This document shows positions 44,272-52,653 of a DNA stretch of 64,000 bases, piece after piece. The notes under the pieces were generated by a model. The model worked only from the letters and a program-made list of their open reading frames with translations. It was not told where the DNA came from and searched no databases. The DNA lies in the NCBI GenBank assembly GCA_023227965.1, contig JALOCA010000011.1, positions 22,833-86,832 on the forward strand. Reading direction: 5' to 3'. Made by a program: the position numbers and the translations under genes. Position 1 is the first letter of the stretch. The number at the start of each line of letters is the position of its first letter. The DNA is from Lentimicrobiaceae bacterium. GTDB lineage: Bacteria > Bacteroidota > Bacteroidia > Bacteroidales > JALOCA01.

Positions 44272-45426
44272 TTAGGTGGCTTTTTTGCTTCCCCTATATA
44301 ATTCAAAGTTCAGAAAACGGCATTCTAATTGTCCGTTAAAAACAATATATTTTTTTGAGGGTTTTAAGCCAATAAATTTGATGTTGGCAATATCGGCACT
44401 GATAATCCATGCATGAAAATCACCATATTTTTGTTTGAGGGTATCGCCCATATCTTTGTAAAGACCGATGATGTCTTTCACTTGCAGGCGTTCGCCGTAA
44501 GGAGGATTTGTAACAAGCCATCCATTGCCAGCGGGGGGAGTAAAATCCTGGAAAGAAGAATGGAACAGTTCTATATCCTTATGCAGCCGGGCAAACTGAA
44601 GGTTTCTCCTGGATATGGCGATACTTTTTTCCGAAATATCGCAACCGATAATCCGATGTTCAAACTCCACTTGTGTATCAATGGTTTCGGCTTGCAATTC
44701 TTCCCATAAAGAAGGCTCATAATCGGGCCAGTTCATGAAACCAAAAATCTGTCGGTAATTTCCTGCCGGGATATTATTGGCAATCAGAGCAGCTTCCATC
44801 AGCAGGGTTCCCGAGCCACACATAGGGTCAACAAAATGAGATTTTTTATCCCATCCGCTCATTAAAATCAGTCCTGCAGCTAAAACTTCGCTCATGGGCG
44901 CTTCACCTTGCACTTGTTTATACCCCCGTTTATGCAAGGAGGTTCCTGAACTGTCGAGAGAAACATCGCAAACATTATCCTGAATATGAATATTAATTCG
45001 CAAATCGGGATTTTCCGTGTCCACCGAAGGACGTCTGCCAAATTTGTTTCGGAAGTAATCTACTACAGAATCTTTTGAACGTAAGGCTACAAAATGCGAA
45101 TGTGTGAACAGCGAATCGTTGACTACGGCATCCATAGCCAGAGTCTGGCGCACATTCATGTATTCGTCCCAGGGAATGTTCTGTAACTGTTCGTATAAAT
45201 CCGCTTCATTTTTCAACGGGAACGACCGGATGGGTTTCAGAATGCGAAGAGCCGTACGACACCATAGATTAACTTTGTACATCAGTCGTTTGTCTCCGTT
45301 AAAACTTACTGCCCGTTTCAGAATTTTTACATCTTCTGCCCCAATTTCTTCCAGTTCGCGGGCAAGAACTTCCTCCAGCCCGGTGATGGTTTTGGCTACC
45401 ATCTGATACTTTTTTTCGTTTGTCAA
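44272..45426 (-). CDS. THUMP-domain class I rRNA methyltransferase (RlmL/Trm14-like)
   Basis: 384 residues. N-terminal ferredoxin-like/THUMP RNA-binding region (about 1-160), then a Rossmann SAM-dependent methyltransferase with DPMCGSGT (200-207) and the N6/N2-methylation motif NPPYGERL (307-314). Probably methylates guanosine N2 in 23S rRNA, as the N-terminal half of RlmL does, or tRNA. Upstream partner of priA, 1 bp apart. Confidence 0.92.
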   Translation of the reverse strand: MTNEKKYQMVAKTITGLEEVLARELEEIGAEDVKILKRAVSFNGDKRLMYKVNLWCRTALRILKPIRSFPLKNEADLYEQLQNIPWDEYMNVRQTLAMDAVVNDSLFTHSHFVALRSKDSVVDYFRNKFGRRPSVDTENPDLRINIHIQDNVCDVSLDSSGTSLHKRGYKQVQGEAPMSEVLAAGLILMSGWDKKSHFVDPMCGSGTLLMEAALIANNIPAGNYRQIFGFMNWPDYEPSLWEELQAETIDTQVEFEHRIIGCDISEKSIAISRRNLQFARLHKDIELFHSSFQDFTPPAGNGWLVTNPPYGERLQVKDIIGLYKDMGDTLKQKYGDFHAWIISADIANIKFIGLKPSKKYIVFNGQLECRFLNFELYRGSKKAT

Positions 45427-45443
45427 GGGTAAAATATTTGATG

Positions 45444-45451
45444 CAAAAGTA
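45444..45451 (-). promoter_or_regulatory. -7 element (TACTTTTG) of the methyltransferase-priA unit
   Basis: Exact TAnnTTTG on the minus strand, 17 bp before the ATG at 45426. Confidence 0.45.
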
Positions 45452-45522
45452 CCAATTTTCGACAGCGCTTTCCGCTATTCTGGGATTTTTAACTAACATT
45501 GTAAAATTTATTTAACCCTAAA

Positions 45523-46242
45523 ATGTCTGGACGACATATTTTTTTCAGGCTTTGCAGCCTTTTGTTGGCGTGGTATTGTTTTATATTTCAGATAAATGCG
45601 CAAACATCTGACAGTTTGCATTATACGTTTTTGCAAAAAAAAATTATACAGGCAAAACCTCTATCTGCTCCAGCTTTGCTTGCCGGATACGGTATTGCTG
45701 CTTTTTACCATAACCATAATTTCTACGACCGTTTTGATGCACACAACGACCTGCAAAAAAATTTCCCTAACTTTAAAACCGATGCCGATGGTTTTCTTCC
45801 CTTTGCTCCCGGAATAGCTGTATATACACTGAATATCTGTGGAATACAGGGGAAACACAATTTTACAGATCGTACAGCCATTTACCTGATTGCCAACGCT
45901 ATTAATGGAGGTATTACACTAACAATGAAAAACATAACCCACGTTAAACGTCCTGATAAGTCCAATTCTGCTTCTTTGCCCTCATTACACACATCGGTAG
46001 CTTTTGCCAATGCACAATTTATGCACTGCGAATATGGGGAACGCAGCCTTTGGTATAGTTCGGCTGCCTATGCAGATGCTACTGCCGTTGCCGTTTTGCG
46101 GATGCTCAATAATAAGCACTGGCTTTCGGATGTTATGGTTGGTGCAGCCGTGGGCATGGTTTCTGCTCAGATTACGTATTGGATTTACCCAGCTATTAAA
46201 AAACAGGTAATATTGCTTATAAAACAAAAAAGAAAATACTAA
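45523..46242 (+). CDS. PAP2-family phosphatase
   Basis: 239 residues. A signal-like N-terminus (1-27, QINAQ) is followed by a PAP2 domain with the three active-site motifs: KNITHVKRP (136-144), PSLHTSVAF (153-161, SxHT) and RMLNNKHWLSDVMVG (193-207; R, H199, D203). These enzymes dephosphorylate lipid phosphates such as undecaprenyl pyrophosphate or lipid A. Few clear membrane helices are seen, so it may be a periplasmic, outer-membrane-facing member. Divergent from the rRNA methyltransferase. Confidence 0.87.
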   Translation: MSGRHIFFRLCSLLLAWYCFIFQINAQTSDSLHYTFLQKKIIQAKPLSAPALLAGYGIAAFYHNHNFYDRFDAHNDLQKNFPNFKTDADGFLPFAPGIAVYTLNICGIQGKHNFTDRTAIYLIANAINGGITLTMKNITHVKRPDKSNSASLPSLHTSVAFANAQFMHCEYGERSLWYSSAAYADATAVAVLRMLNNKHWLSDVMVGAAVGMVSAQITYWIYPAIKKQVILLIKQKRKY

Positions 46243-46267
46243 AAAACAGAAAAAAGTTTAGTTTTTT

Positions 46268-46275
46268 TATATTTG
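46268..46275 (+). promoter_or_regulatory. -7 element (TATATTTG) of the second DUF5686 gene
   Basis: Exact TAnnTTTG 17 bp before the ATG at 46293. Confidence 0.45.
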
Positions 46276-46292
46276 TCGGCACATATCGTAGA

Positions 46293-48731
46293 ATGAAGAA
46301 AAAAATTTCCCTTTGCTTGCTTTTGATAATTCCCTGGATTGCATTTTCACAGCAATGCAAGGTTTCGGGTAAAGTTATTGATGATCAAACTCATGATCCG
46401 CTGGCTTTTGTAAACATTGTTATCAATAAGGGCAATAAGGGCGATGTAAGTGATATTGATGGAAAGTTTAATTTAACCTCTTCTGTTCCCATACAATCGT
46501 TGCATTTCAGTTATGTGGGTTATAAACCTGTTTCTTACGAAATCGGTAAACAAACGACTGGATTACGGATAGAATTGCACCGGATCCAGCTCGAACTATC
46601 CGAAGTGGTGATTATTCCCGGGGCAAACCCCGCCCATCGGATAATACTGAATGCACTAAATAACAAGGAAATAAACGATCCTGAAAAACTGAAATCCTTT
46701 TCCTATACTTCATACGAAAAGTTCATTTTCGAGCCGGATATTGATTCTGTTATCTTGAATGATACTTCGACACAGGATACTACTATGAAAAACATACGCG
46801 ATTTTTTAAACAAACAGCATTTATTTATGATGGAAAACGTTGTGGAGCGCATGTTTATATCGCCGGATAAAAACCGTGAAAAAGTTACCGCTACACGCAT
46901 TTCGGGATTGAGTGATCCGTTGTTTGTGTTCCTGATTTCGCAGGTACAATCCACTTCTTTTTATAAAGAAATAATAAAAATATTAGACAAAAATTATGTT
47001 AACCCCATCAGCAACGGATGTACTTCCAAGTATTTTTACCAGTTGGAAGACACTTTGTACAGCGAAAACCATTCCGATACCACTTTTGTGATTTCTTTCC
47101 GTCCGTTTAGGGGGAAAAATTTTGATGGATTGAAGGGGCTTTTGTACATCAACAGCAACAAATGGGCAATACAGAATGTAATTGCTTCCCCTGCAACTAC
47201 CGAAGGTTCAATTACCATTAAGATTCAGCAAAAATACGAACTGGTGGATGGCAAACACTGGTTCCCGGTACAGTTGAACACTGACCTTACATTTCTTTCA
47301 GTACAGATTTCGGCTGGCAAAAAAAATTTCCACATGATGGGAAAAGGCAAAAGCTATATCCGTGACATTGTGCTGAATCCGGATCTTGTAAAACGAAAAT
47401 TTGATAATATTGAAGTAGAAGTGGCGCCTAATGCCGCCGAAAAACCGGATACTTTCTGGAACAATTACCGGGTTGACAGCCTTACAAGTAAGGAAAAAGA
47501 AACTTACCGTGTAATTGATAGCATCGGTAAAGCCGAACATTTCGACCGCATCGTGCGTACTCTCGAAACGTTGCTTAAAGGCAGGATTCCCTATAAATTT
47601 CTTGATTTTGATTTGAATAAAATCGCCCGTTACAATCCTTACGAAGGGTTGTATCTGGGGTTAGGTGCTGTTACCAATGCACGTTTTTCGCGCCGGATTA
47701 CTCTTGGCGGCTACTGGGGTTATGGCTTTGCCGATCAAACTGCCAAATATGGCGGCGAAGCCTCCTGGCTTTTACACCGAAAAACAGATCTTAAACTTAC
47801 GGCATCATACATCAATGATTTAAGCGAAGCTGCTTCCTGCAATACTTTTTCGGGGGAGAAGTTATTGGCGGATGAAAGTTTCAGAAATTACCTGATAAAA
47901 AAGTTTGACAGAACGGAAAATAAACAGCTTTCGTTAGATTTTCTCTGGCTAAAATACCTGAGAACCAATGTAAGTATCACCCAACGCTACCTTTTTCCCA
48001 CTTATCCTTATGCTTTTTCGAGGCATAAACCAGGATATTCAATCCTTAATTTAACAGATTTTCATTTCACAGAAGTAAGCCTGAGACTGCGATATGCCTA
48101 CCATGAAAAGTTTCTGCAAAATATACACGGAAAAATTTCGTTGGGCACACAATATCCTATTGTTTGGTTACAATTTACACGAGGGTTCGATAATTTTCTC
48201 CATGGCGAATATCCCTATGGTAAAGTGGATATTAAAATTGAAAAATCTTTTTTTACAAAATATATAGGAACAACATCGTTTACGCTTATGGCAGGTCTTG
48301 TACAGGGAGATGTACCTTACAGCATCCTGTACAACGGACACGGAAGTTACCATCCGTTTACTCTTTATGCTCCTTGCAGTTTTGCGACTATGCGTATGAA
48401 TGAATTTGCAGCCGACAGGTACGCAGCACTTTATGTAACCCATAATTTTGGGAAACTGCTGTTAGGTACACAGAAATATTTGATTAACCCCGAATTTGAA
48501 CTTGCAACCGGAATAGGTTTTGGGGAGCTGAAAGATGAAAGTTTTCACAGGGATGTTCAGGTAAATTCTTTTGAAAAAGGGTATTATGAATCGGGATTGC
48601 TGATAAATAAAATCCTTGATTTGAATTTGTACTCGTTAGGTTTTGGTTTTTTTTACCGTTACGGGCACTACTCGTTTGAAAAGACTGAGGATAATGCAGC
48701 CTGGAAACTCACTCTTCAGTTTCCGTTGTAA
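46293..48731 (+). CDS. DUF5686 outer-membrane protein, second copy
   Basis: 812 residues: signal peptide (1-19, IAFSQ), CarboxypepD_reg-like domain (about 22-105; KVSGKVIDDQTHDPLAFVNI), middle region, and a beta-rich C-terminal barrel ending in LTLQFPL. Same architecture and similar length as the protein at 15829-18312, but divergent in sequence. Shared landmarks include FWNNYRVDSLTSKEKETY here and NFWHTARHDSLTRDEQTIY there. It follows the PAP2 gene by 50 bp with its own -7 motif. Function unknown. Confidence 0.84.
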   Translation: MKKKISLCLLLIIPWIAFSQQCKVSGKVIDDQTHDPLAFVNIVINKGNKGDVSDIDGKFNLTSSVPIQSLHFSYVGYKPVSYEIGKQTTGLRIELHRIQLELSEVVIIPGANPAHRIILNALNNKEINDPEKLKSFSYTSYEKFIFEPDIDSVILNDTSTQDTTMKNIRDFLNKQHLFMMENVVERMFISPDKNREKVTATRISGLSDPLFVFLISQVQSTSFYKEIIKILDKNYVNPISNGCTSKYFYQLEDTLYSENHSDTTFVISFRPFRGKNFDGLKGLLYINSNKWAIQNVIASPATTEGSITIKIQQKYELVDGKHWFPVQLNTDLTFLSVQISAGKKNFHMMGKGKSYIRDIVLNPDLVKRKFDNIEVEVAPNAAEKPDTFWNNYRVDSLTSKEKETYRVIDSIGKAEHFDRIVRTLETLLKGRIPYKFLDFDLNKIARYNPYEGLYLGLGAVTNARFSRRITLGGYWGYGFADQTAKYGGEASWLLHRKTDLKLTASYINDLSEAASCNTFSGEKLLADESFRNYLIKKFDRTENKQLSLDFLWLKYLRTNVSITQRYLFPTYPYAFSRHKPGYSILNLTDFHFTEVSLRLRYAYHEKFLQNIHGKISLGTQYPIVWLQFTRGFDNFLHGEYPYGKVDIKIEKSFFTKYIGTTSFTLMAGLVQGDVPYSILYNGHGSYHPFTLYAPCSFATMRMNEFAADRYAALYVTHNFGKLLLGTQKYLINPEFELATGIGFGELKDESFHRDVQVNSFEKGYYESGLLINKILDLNLYSLGFGFFYRYGHYSFEKTEDNAAWKLTLQFPL

Positions 48732-49169
48732 TTACTTTGAGTTAAGCTCATCGTAATTTATTTCCTTGATAAATTTGCCTTTATCATCGTAAAAACGCCA
48801 GATTCCGCAGCGTTCATCATCTTTATATTCGCATTCATAAAAAATCTTACCATTTTCGTGGAAAACGGTTCCTTTGCCGTTGCGTTTGCCGTTCTTAAAT
48901 TCTCCTTCGCTCCACAATTTTCCATCTCTGCGCCAAAAAGTCCATTTTCCGTCACGTATCTGGTTGTTTAATTCTCCAACATATTGTTTTTGATGATTTT
49001 CGTAATATTTTATTTCTTTTACAAGAATTTTAGTCTTTCCTTCCTCCTTGTAATAATGAACCATTTTTTTGCTACCATCGGGATATTTTGCATCAACTAC
49101 TTCTTCTACTTTCTCTTTGCAGGCAAACATCACGCTCAAAGCCAAAAAACAATACAGCCACTTTCTCAT
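48732..49169 (-). CDS. MORN/YwqK-repeat lipoprotein
   Basis: 145 residues from MRKWLYCFLALSVMFAC; the signal peptide ends in a lipobox (C17). It carries about five repeats of the MORN/YwqK type (DAKYPDGSKKMVHYY, GELNNQIRDGKWTFWRRDG, EFKNGKRNGKGTVFHENGK, YKDDERCGIWRFYDDKGK). Databases often label these 'toxin-antitoxin YwqK family antitoxin', but no toxin is present. Likely an outer-membrane lipoprotein of unknown role. Convergent with the DUF5686 gene with no gap. Confidence 0.82.
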   Translation of the reverse strand: MRKWLYCFLALSVMFACKEKVEEVVDAKYPDGSKKMVHYYKEEGKTKILVKEIKYYENHQKQYVGELNNQIRDGKWTFWRRDGKLWSEGEFKNGKRNGKGTVFHENGKIFYECEYKDDERCGIWRFYDDKGKFIKEINYDELNSK

Positions 49170-49250
49170 TTGTTTACAGTTATTTATAAGTTGCAAGAAT
49201 TTTTAATTTTCTGGTTGTCAATTTATTATTTTTGAAAAATAATTTCATTT

Positions 49251-50594
49251 TTATCTGTTAAAACTAAGGCGCATACCCATTTCGTTGTTATTAAAAGCTC
49301 CGTTTTGGTACACTAAATTTCCGTTGACAAAAGTATGGGTAATTTTTGAATGAAAAGTTTCTCCTTCCAAAGGCGACCATCCGCATTTGTAAAAAATATT
49401 TTCACGGGATACTGTTTCGGAAGCATTCAAGTCAATTAATACTAAATCTGCGTAATATCCTTTTTGCAGGAACCCTCTTTCCCTAATTCCAAAACACAAT
49501 GCTGGGTGATGGCACATTTTTTCGACAATTTTTTCAAGAGAGATTTGTTTCCGATGGTATAATTCGAGCATCATCAGCAGGGAATGTTGAACTAATGGTC
49601 CACCTGAAGGAGTGGCAAAATAACTATGTTGCTTTTCTTCCAATGTATGGGGGGCATGGTCAGTTGCAATGATGTCGAGAGTATTGTTTAACACAGCTTT
49701 AAGCAGTGCCTGCCTGTCGGAAGCGGTTTTTATGGCGGGGTTCCATTTTATGAACGAGCCTTTACGGGCATAATCGCTTTCATCGAACCAAAGATGATAA
49801 ACGCACACTTCGCCGGTTATTTTTTTTTCGGAAAGTGGAATAGTATTCGAAAGCAGTTGCATTTCTTTTGCGGTGGAAAGGTGTAGCAGATGCAGACGGG
49901 TTCTTTTTTTGTAGGCAAGTTCCACGGCATAAGCCGATGATTTATAACATGCTTCAGCACTTCTAATCAGTGGGTGACATTCCATGGGGATGTTTTCGCC
50001 ATAGCGGGCATGGAAAATTTTTGTATTTTTTTGTATGATAGTTTCATCTTCGCAATGCACTGCAACCGGAATTCTACCTAAAGAAAAAATTTCCTGCAGT
50101 GCAAAAGGATCGTTCACAAGCATATTACCGGTAGAAGAACCCATAAAAACTTTGATCCCACAAATTTTCGAAGGATCGGCTTTGCCGAGTTCGGAAATAT
50201 TATGGTTAGAAGCGCCCATGTAAAACGAATAATTGGCAAGAGATTTTTCGGCAGCAAGCTGAAACTTTTCTTCAAGCAAATCAAGGGTCAGCGTATTGGG
50301 GATTGTGTTGGGCATATCCATAAACGAAGTAACTCCCCCGGCAACTGCAGCCCGGCTTTCGGTAAACAAGTCGGCTTTATGGGTTAAACCAGGTTCGCGA
50401 AAATGTACCTGATCATCAATAACCCCGGGAATCAGCAATTTCCCTTCACAATTTATCATTTCAACTTTGGGAAAGGCGTTGTCTTCATCTGAAAAAACTT
50501 CCTGAATACGTCCATCAGCAATTAAAACATGCCCCGAAAAGATTTTACCCTCATTTACAATTCTTGCATTGGTAAGAAGAACAGATTTGCTCAT
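49251..50594 (-). CDS. pyrC: Dihydroorotase
   Basis: 447 residues, amidohydrolase of pyrimidine synthesis that closes carbamoyl-aspartate to dihydroorotate. Zinc-binding DQVHFREPG (61-69), a block AGGVTSFMDMPNT (about 86-98), the KVFMGSSTGNM carbamylated-lysine region and ATDHAPHTLEEK (about 300). Class III/allantoinase-like in length. Downstream in strand order of a Dpm1-like glycosyltransferase gene, a pairing I recall from many Bacteroidota. Confidence 0.93.
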   Translation of the reverse strand: MSKSVLLTNARIVNEGKIFSGHVLIADGRIQEVFSDEDNAFPKVEMINCEGKLLIPGVIDDQVHFREPGLTHKADLFTESRAAVAGGVTSFMDMPNTIPNTLTLDLLEEKFQLAAEKSLANYSFYMGASNHNISELGKADPSKICGIKVFMGSSTGNMLVNDPFALQEIFSLGRIPVAVHCEDETIIQKNTKIFHARYGENIPMECHPLIRSAEACYKSSAYAVELAYKKRTRLHLLHLSTAKEMQLLSNTIPLSEKKITGEVCVYHLWFDESDYARKGSFIKWNPAIKTASDRQALLKAVLNNTLDIIATDHAPHTLEEKQHSYFATPSGGPLVQHSLLMMLELYHRKQISLEKIVEKMCHHPALCFGIRERGFLQKGYYADLVLIDLNASETVSRENIFYKCGWSPLEGETFHSKITHTFVNGNLVYQNGAFNNNEMGMRLSFNR

Positions 50595-50669
50595 AGATGT
50601 TTATATAATAAATTGCAATGATCGGATAAATTGCAAAAAATCAAACAACAGAAATCCCTCAATAAAAAA

Positions 50670-51407
50670 TTATAATGCTTTGCGGTATTTGTGAAACCAG
50701 CTACTGAATTTCATACTAATGACCCCTAAAAAGGCTTCCTTAAAAATACCTTTGCTCATTTTGGAAGAACCTTCTGTACGGTCGGTAAAAATAATGGGAA
50801 CTTCCTTGATGACAAAGCCGAGCTTCCATGCTGTAAATTTCATCTCTATCTGGAAGGCATACCCGATGAAGCGTATTTTGTCAAGGTCAATGGATTCTAA
50901 CACTCTGCGTGTATAGCAAACAAAACCTGCAGTGGCATCACACACTGTAATACCGGTAATAAACCGGACATACTTTGACGCAAAATACGACATCAAAACA
51001 CGGTTCATTGGCCAGTTTACCACGTTTACTCCTTTAACGTAGCGGGAACCGATTGCAAGGTCGGCACCCTGTTGTGAACAAGCCTCATATAACCGGCACA
51101 AGTCGTCGGGGTTATGCGAAAAATCGGCATCCATTTCAAAAATAAAATTGTAATGTCTTTTTAATGCCCATTTAAAACCATGGATGTAAGCCGTTCCCAA
51201 ACCAAGTTTACCTTTTCTTTCTTCAATAAACAATTGATCGGGATACTGGAGCATCAATTCCTTAACAATATCGGCTGTGCCATCAGGTGAGTTATCCTCA
51301 ACGATTAAAATATGAAAATCAATAGGCAGAGAAAATACTTTGTGAATAATTTTAGCAATATTCTCTTTTTCGTTGTAAGTGGGTATTATTACTAAATTTT
51401 CTTGCAC
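50670..51407 (-). CDS. Polyprenol-phosphate mannosyltransferase (Dpm1-like GT2)
   Basis: 245 residues from a GTG start. GT-A glycosyltransferase: IPTYNEKENI (8-17), VEDNSPDGTADI (36-47) and the DxD-type EMDADFSHNP (about 94-103). It makes polyprenyl-phosphate mannose (or glucose) on the inner membrane, the donor class used by GT-C enzymes such as those at 26392 and 31462. No membrane helix is visible, as in soluble bacterial Dpm1 forms. Substrate inferred from family. Confidence 0.88.
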   Translation of the reverse strand: MQENLVIIPTYNEKENIAKIIHKVFSLPIDFHILIVEDNSPDGTADIVKELMLQYPDQLFIEERKGKLGLGTAYIHGFKWALKRHYNFIFEMDADFSHNPDDLCRLYEACSQQGADLAIGSRYVKGVNVVNWPMNRVLMSYFASKYVRFITGITVCDATAGFVCYTRRVLESIDLDKIRFIGYAFQIEMKFTAWKLGFVIKEVPIIFTDRTEGSSKMSKGIFKEAFLGVISMKFSSWFHKYRKAL

Positions 51408-51483
51408 TGTTAAATTTTTTTTTACGAAATTACACTATAAATTAAAATTAAACGACAACATTTCAAACGAAACTGATTTTAAA

Positions 51484-52479
51484 TTATTTTGTTATAAATA
51501 TATATACTGGCAGATGGTCGCTGTATCCACCGAGGAATGCTCCACCTGCAAAGGTACGAAAAGGATAACCCGAATACTGACCTTCTTTAGTAATGAGAAA
51601 TTTTCTGTTGAATACTTTGGCTTTATAAAAACTGTAACCTTTAACACCATTTTCTCTTAGCCATGCTTTGGATAAAATTATCTGGTCGAAAAGATTCCAC
51701 GAGTCGCGGTAAGCTAATGAACCAATTCCATTTTTAAACATTTGTAACATAGGATTATACATAATGGTATTAAGATTTTTCTTAATACTGGGGTCAACCG
51801 GGTCATCGTTAAGGTCGCCCATCACGATAATTTTAGCGTCTTTGTTAATTTTCAACAACGAATCAACTATCGAACGTGTAAGTTTCCCGGCAGCCATACG
51901 GTATTCACTGCCATGACCACGTGAGGGCCAGTGGTTCACGATAACTGTAAGAGGGTCTCCATCAAAAAGTCCACTTACGACCAACTGGTCTCGGGTTTTA
52001 AATTTAGCATCCCAGTTTACGGTTAATTTTACCACTTTAGCATTGGTTACAGTAAAATCTTTTTCCCGGTACAGCAGAGCTACATCAACTCCCCTGCTGT
52101 CAGGCGAATCGAACTGCACTATTGCATAACCGGATTTTTTTAAACGAGGGGTAGAAATCAAATCTTCAAGAACACGGTGATTTTCGATTTCCGAAACTCC
52201 AATAATAGAAGGACCTCCTTGGATAAACTCATCCCCGATTTGGGATATCACTTCCGACATATTGTTAATCTTGAGCAAATAACGTTTGCTTGTCCAATCG
52301 TTTGCACCTCCGGGTAAAAATTCCGCATCATCAGTCCTGGGGTCATCAATGGTGTCGTAAAGATTCTCAAGATTATAAAAGGCGATACATCCTACTTTTA
52401 CTTTTGCTTCCTGGGCAATAACACTCAAAAAACCTGCAGTTAATAGCAGAATTGATAAAATTGACATTTTTTTAAACAT
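51484..52479 (-). CDS. Secreted endonuclease/exonuclease/phosphatase-family protein
   Basis: 331 residues with signal peptide (1-22, SVIAQ). EEP-fold motifs: FYNLENLYDT (about 34-43, N/E metal residues), GVSEIENHRVLED, MGDLNDDPVDP and GGYSDHLPVYIF (C-terminal D/H). Enzymes of this fold cut DNA, RNA or phospho-lipids. It is divergent from the TonB receptor and DUF5689 lipoprotein; in Bacteroidota this trio is often found together and linked to phosphate or nucleic-acid scavenging, a context-based inference. Confidence 0.85.
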   Translation of the reverse strand: MFKKMSILSILLLTAGFLSVIAQEAKVKVGCIAFYNLENLYDTIDDPRTDDAEFLPGGANDWTSKRYLLKINNMSEVISQIGDEFIQGGPSIIGVSEIENHRVLEDLISTPRLKKSGYAIVQFDSPDSRGVDVALLYREKDFTVTNAKVVKLTVNWDAKFKTRDQLVVSGLFDGDPLTVIVNHWPSRGHGSEYRMAAGKLTRSIVDSLLKINKDAKIIVMGDLNDDPVDPSIKKNLNTIMYNPMLQMFKNGIGSLAYRDSWNLFDQIILSKAWLRENGVKGYSFYKAKVFNRKFLITKEGQYSGYPFRTFAGGAFLGGYSDHLPVYIFITK

Positions 52480-52510
52480 CCTGAAAAGGTATTAATATTT
52501 AAATCTGTGG

Positions 52511-52540
52511 CAAAGATACCCGTTTCCCGCAAATTTTCAA
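52511..52540 (-). promoter_or_regulatory. Promoter of the secreted EEP nuclease
   Basis: Minus strand: TTG, 19 bp, exact TATCTTTG, ending about 30 bp before the ATG at 52479. Confidence 0.5.
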
Positions 52541-52653
52541 TTTAATACAAAATATATAAGCAAATAGGGCTGTATTTGTTTTTTTTGTTCATTTGTAAAA
52601 TTTTTGAGATTTATAAAAACCACTATCAAAAACATTTACAAAAACATTAATAC

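Noticed and set aside
48732..49169. Antitoxin of a toxin-antitoxin pair
   Set aside because: The label comes from database naming of YwqK repeats; the protein is a lipoprotein and no toxin gene lies beside it.
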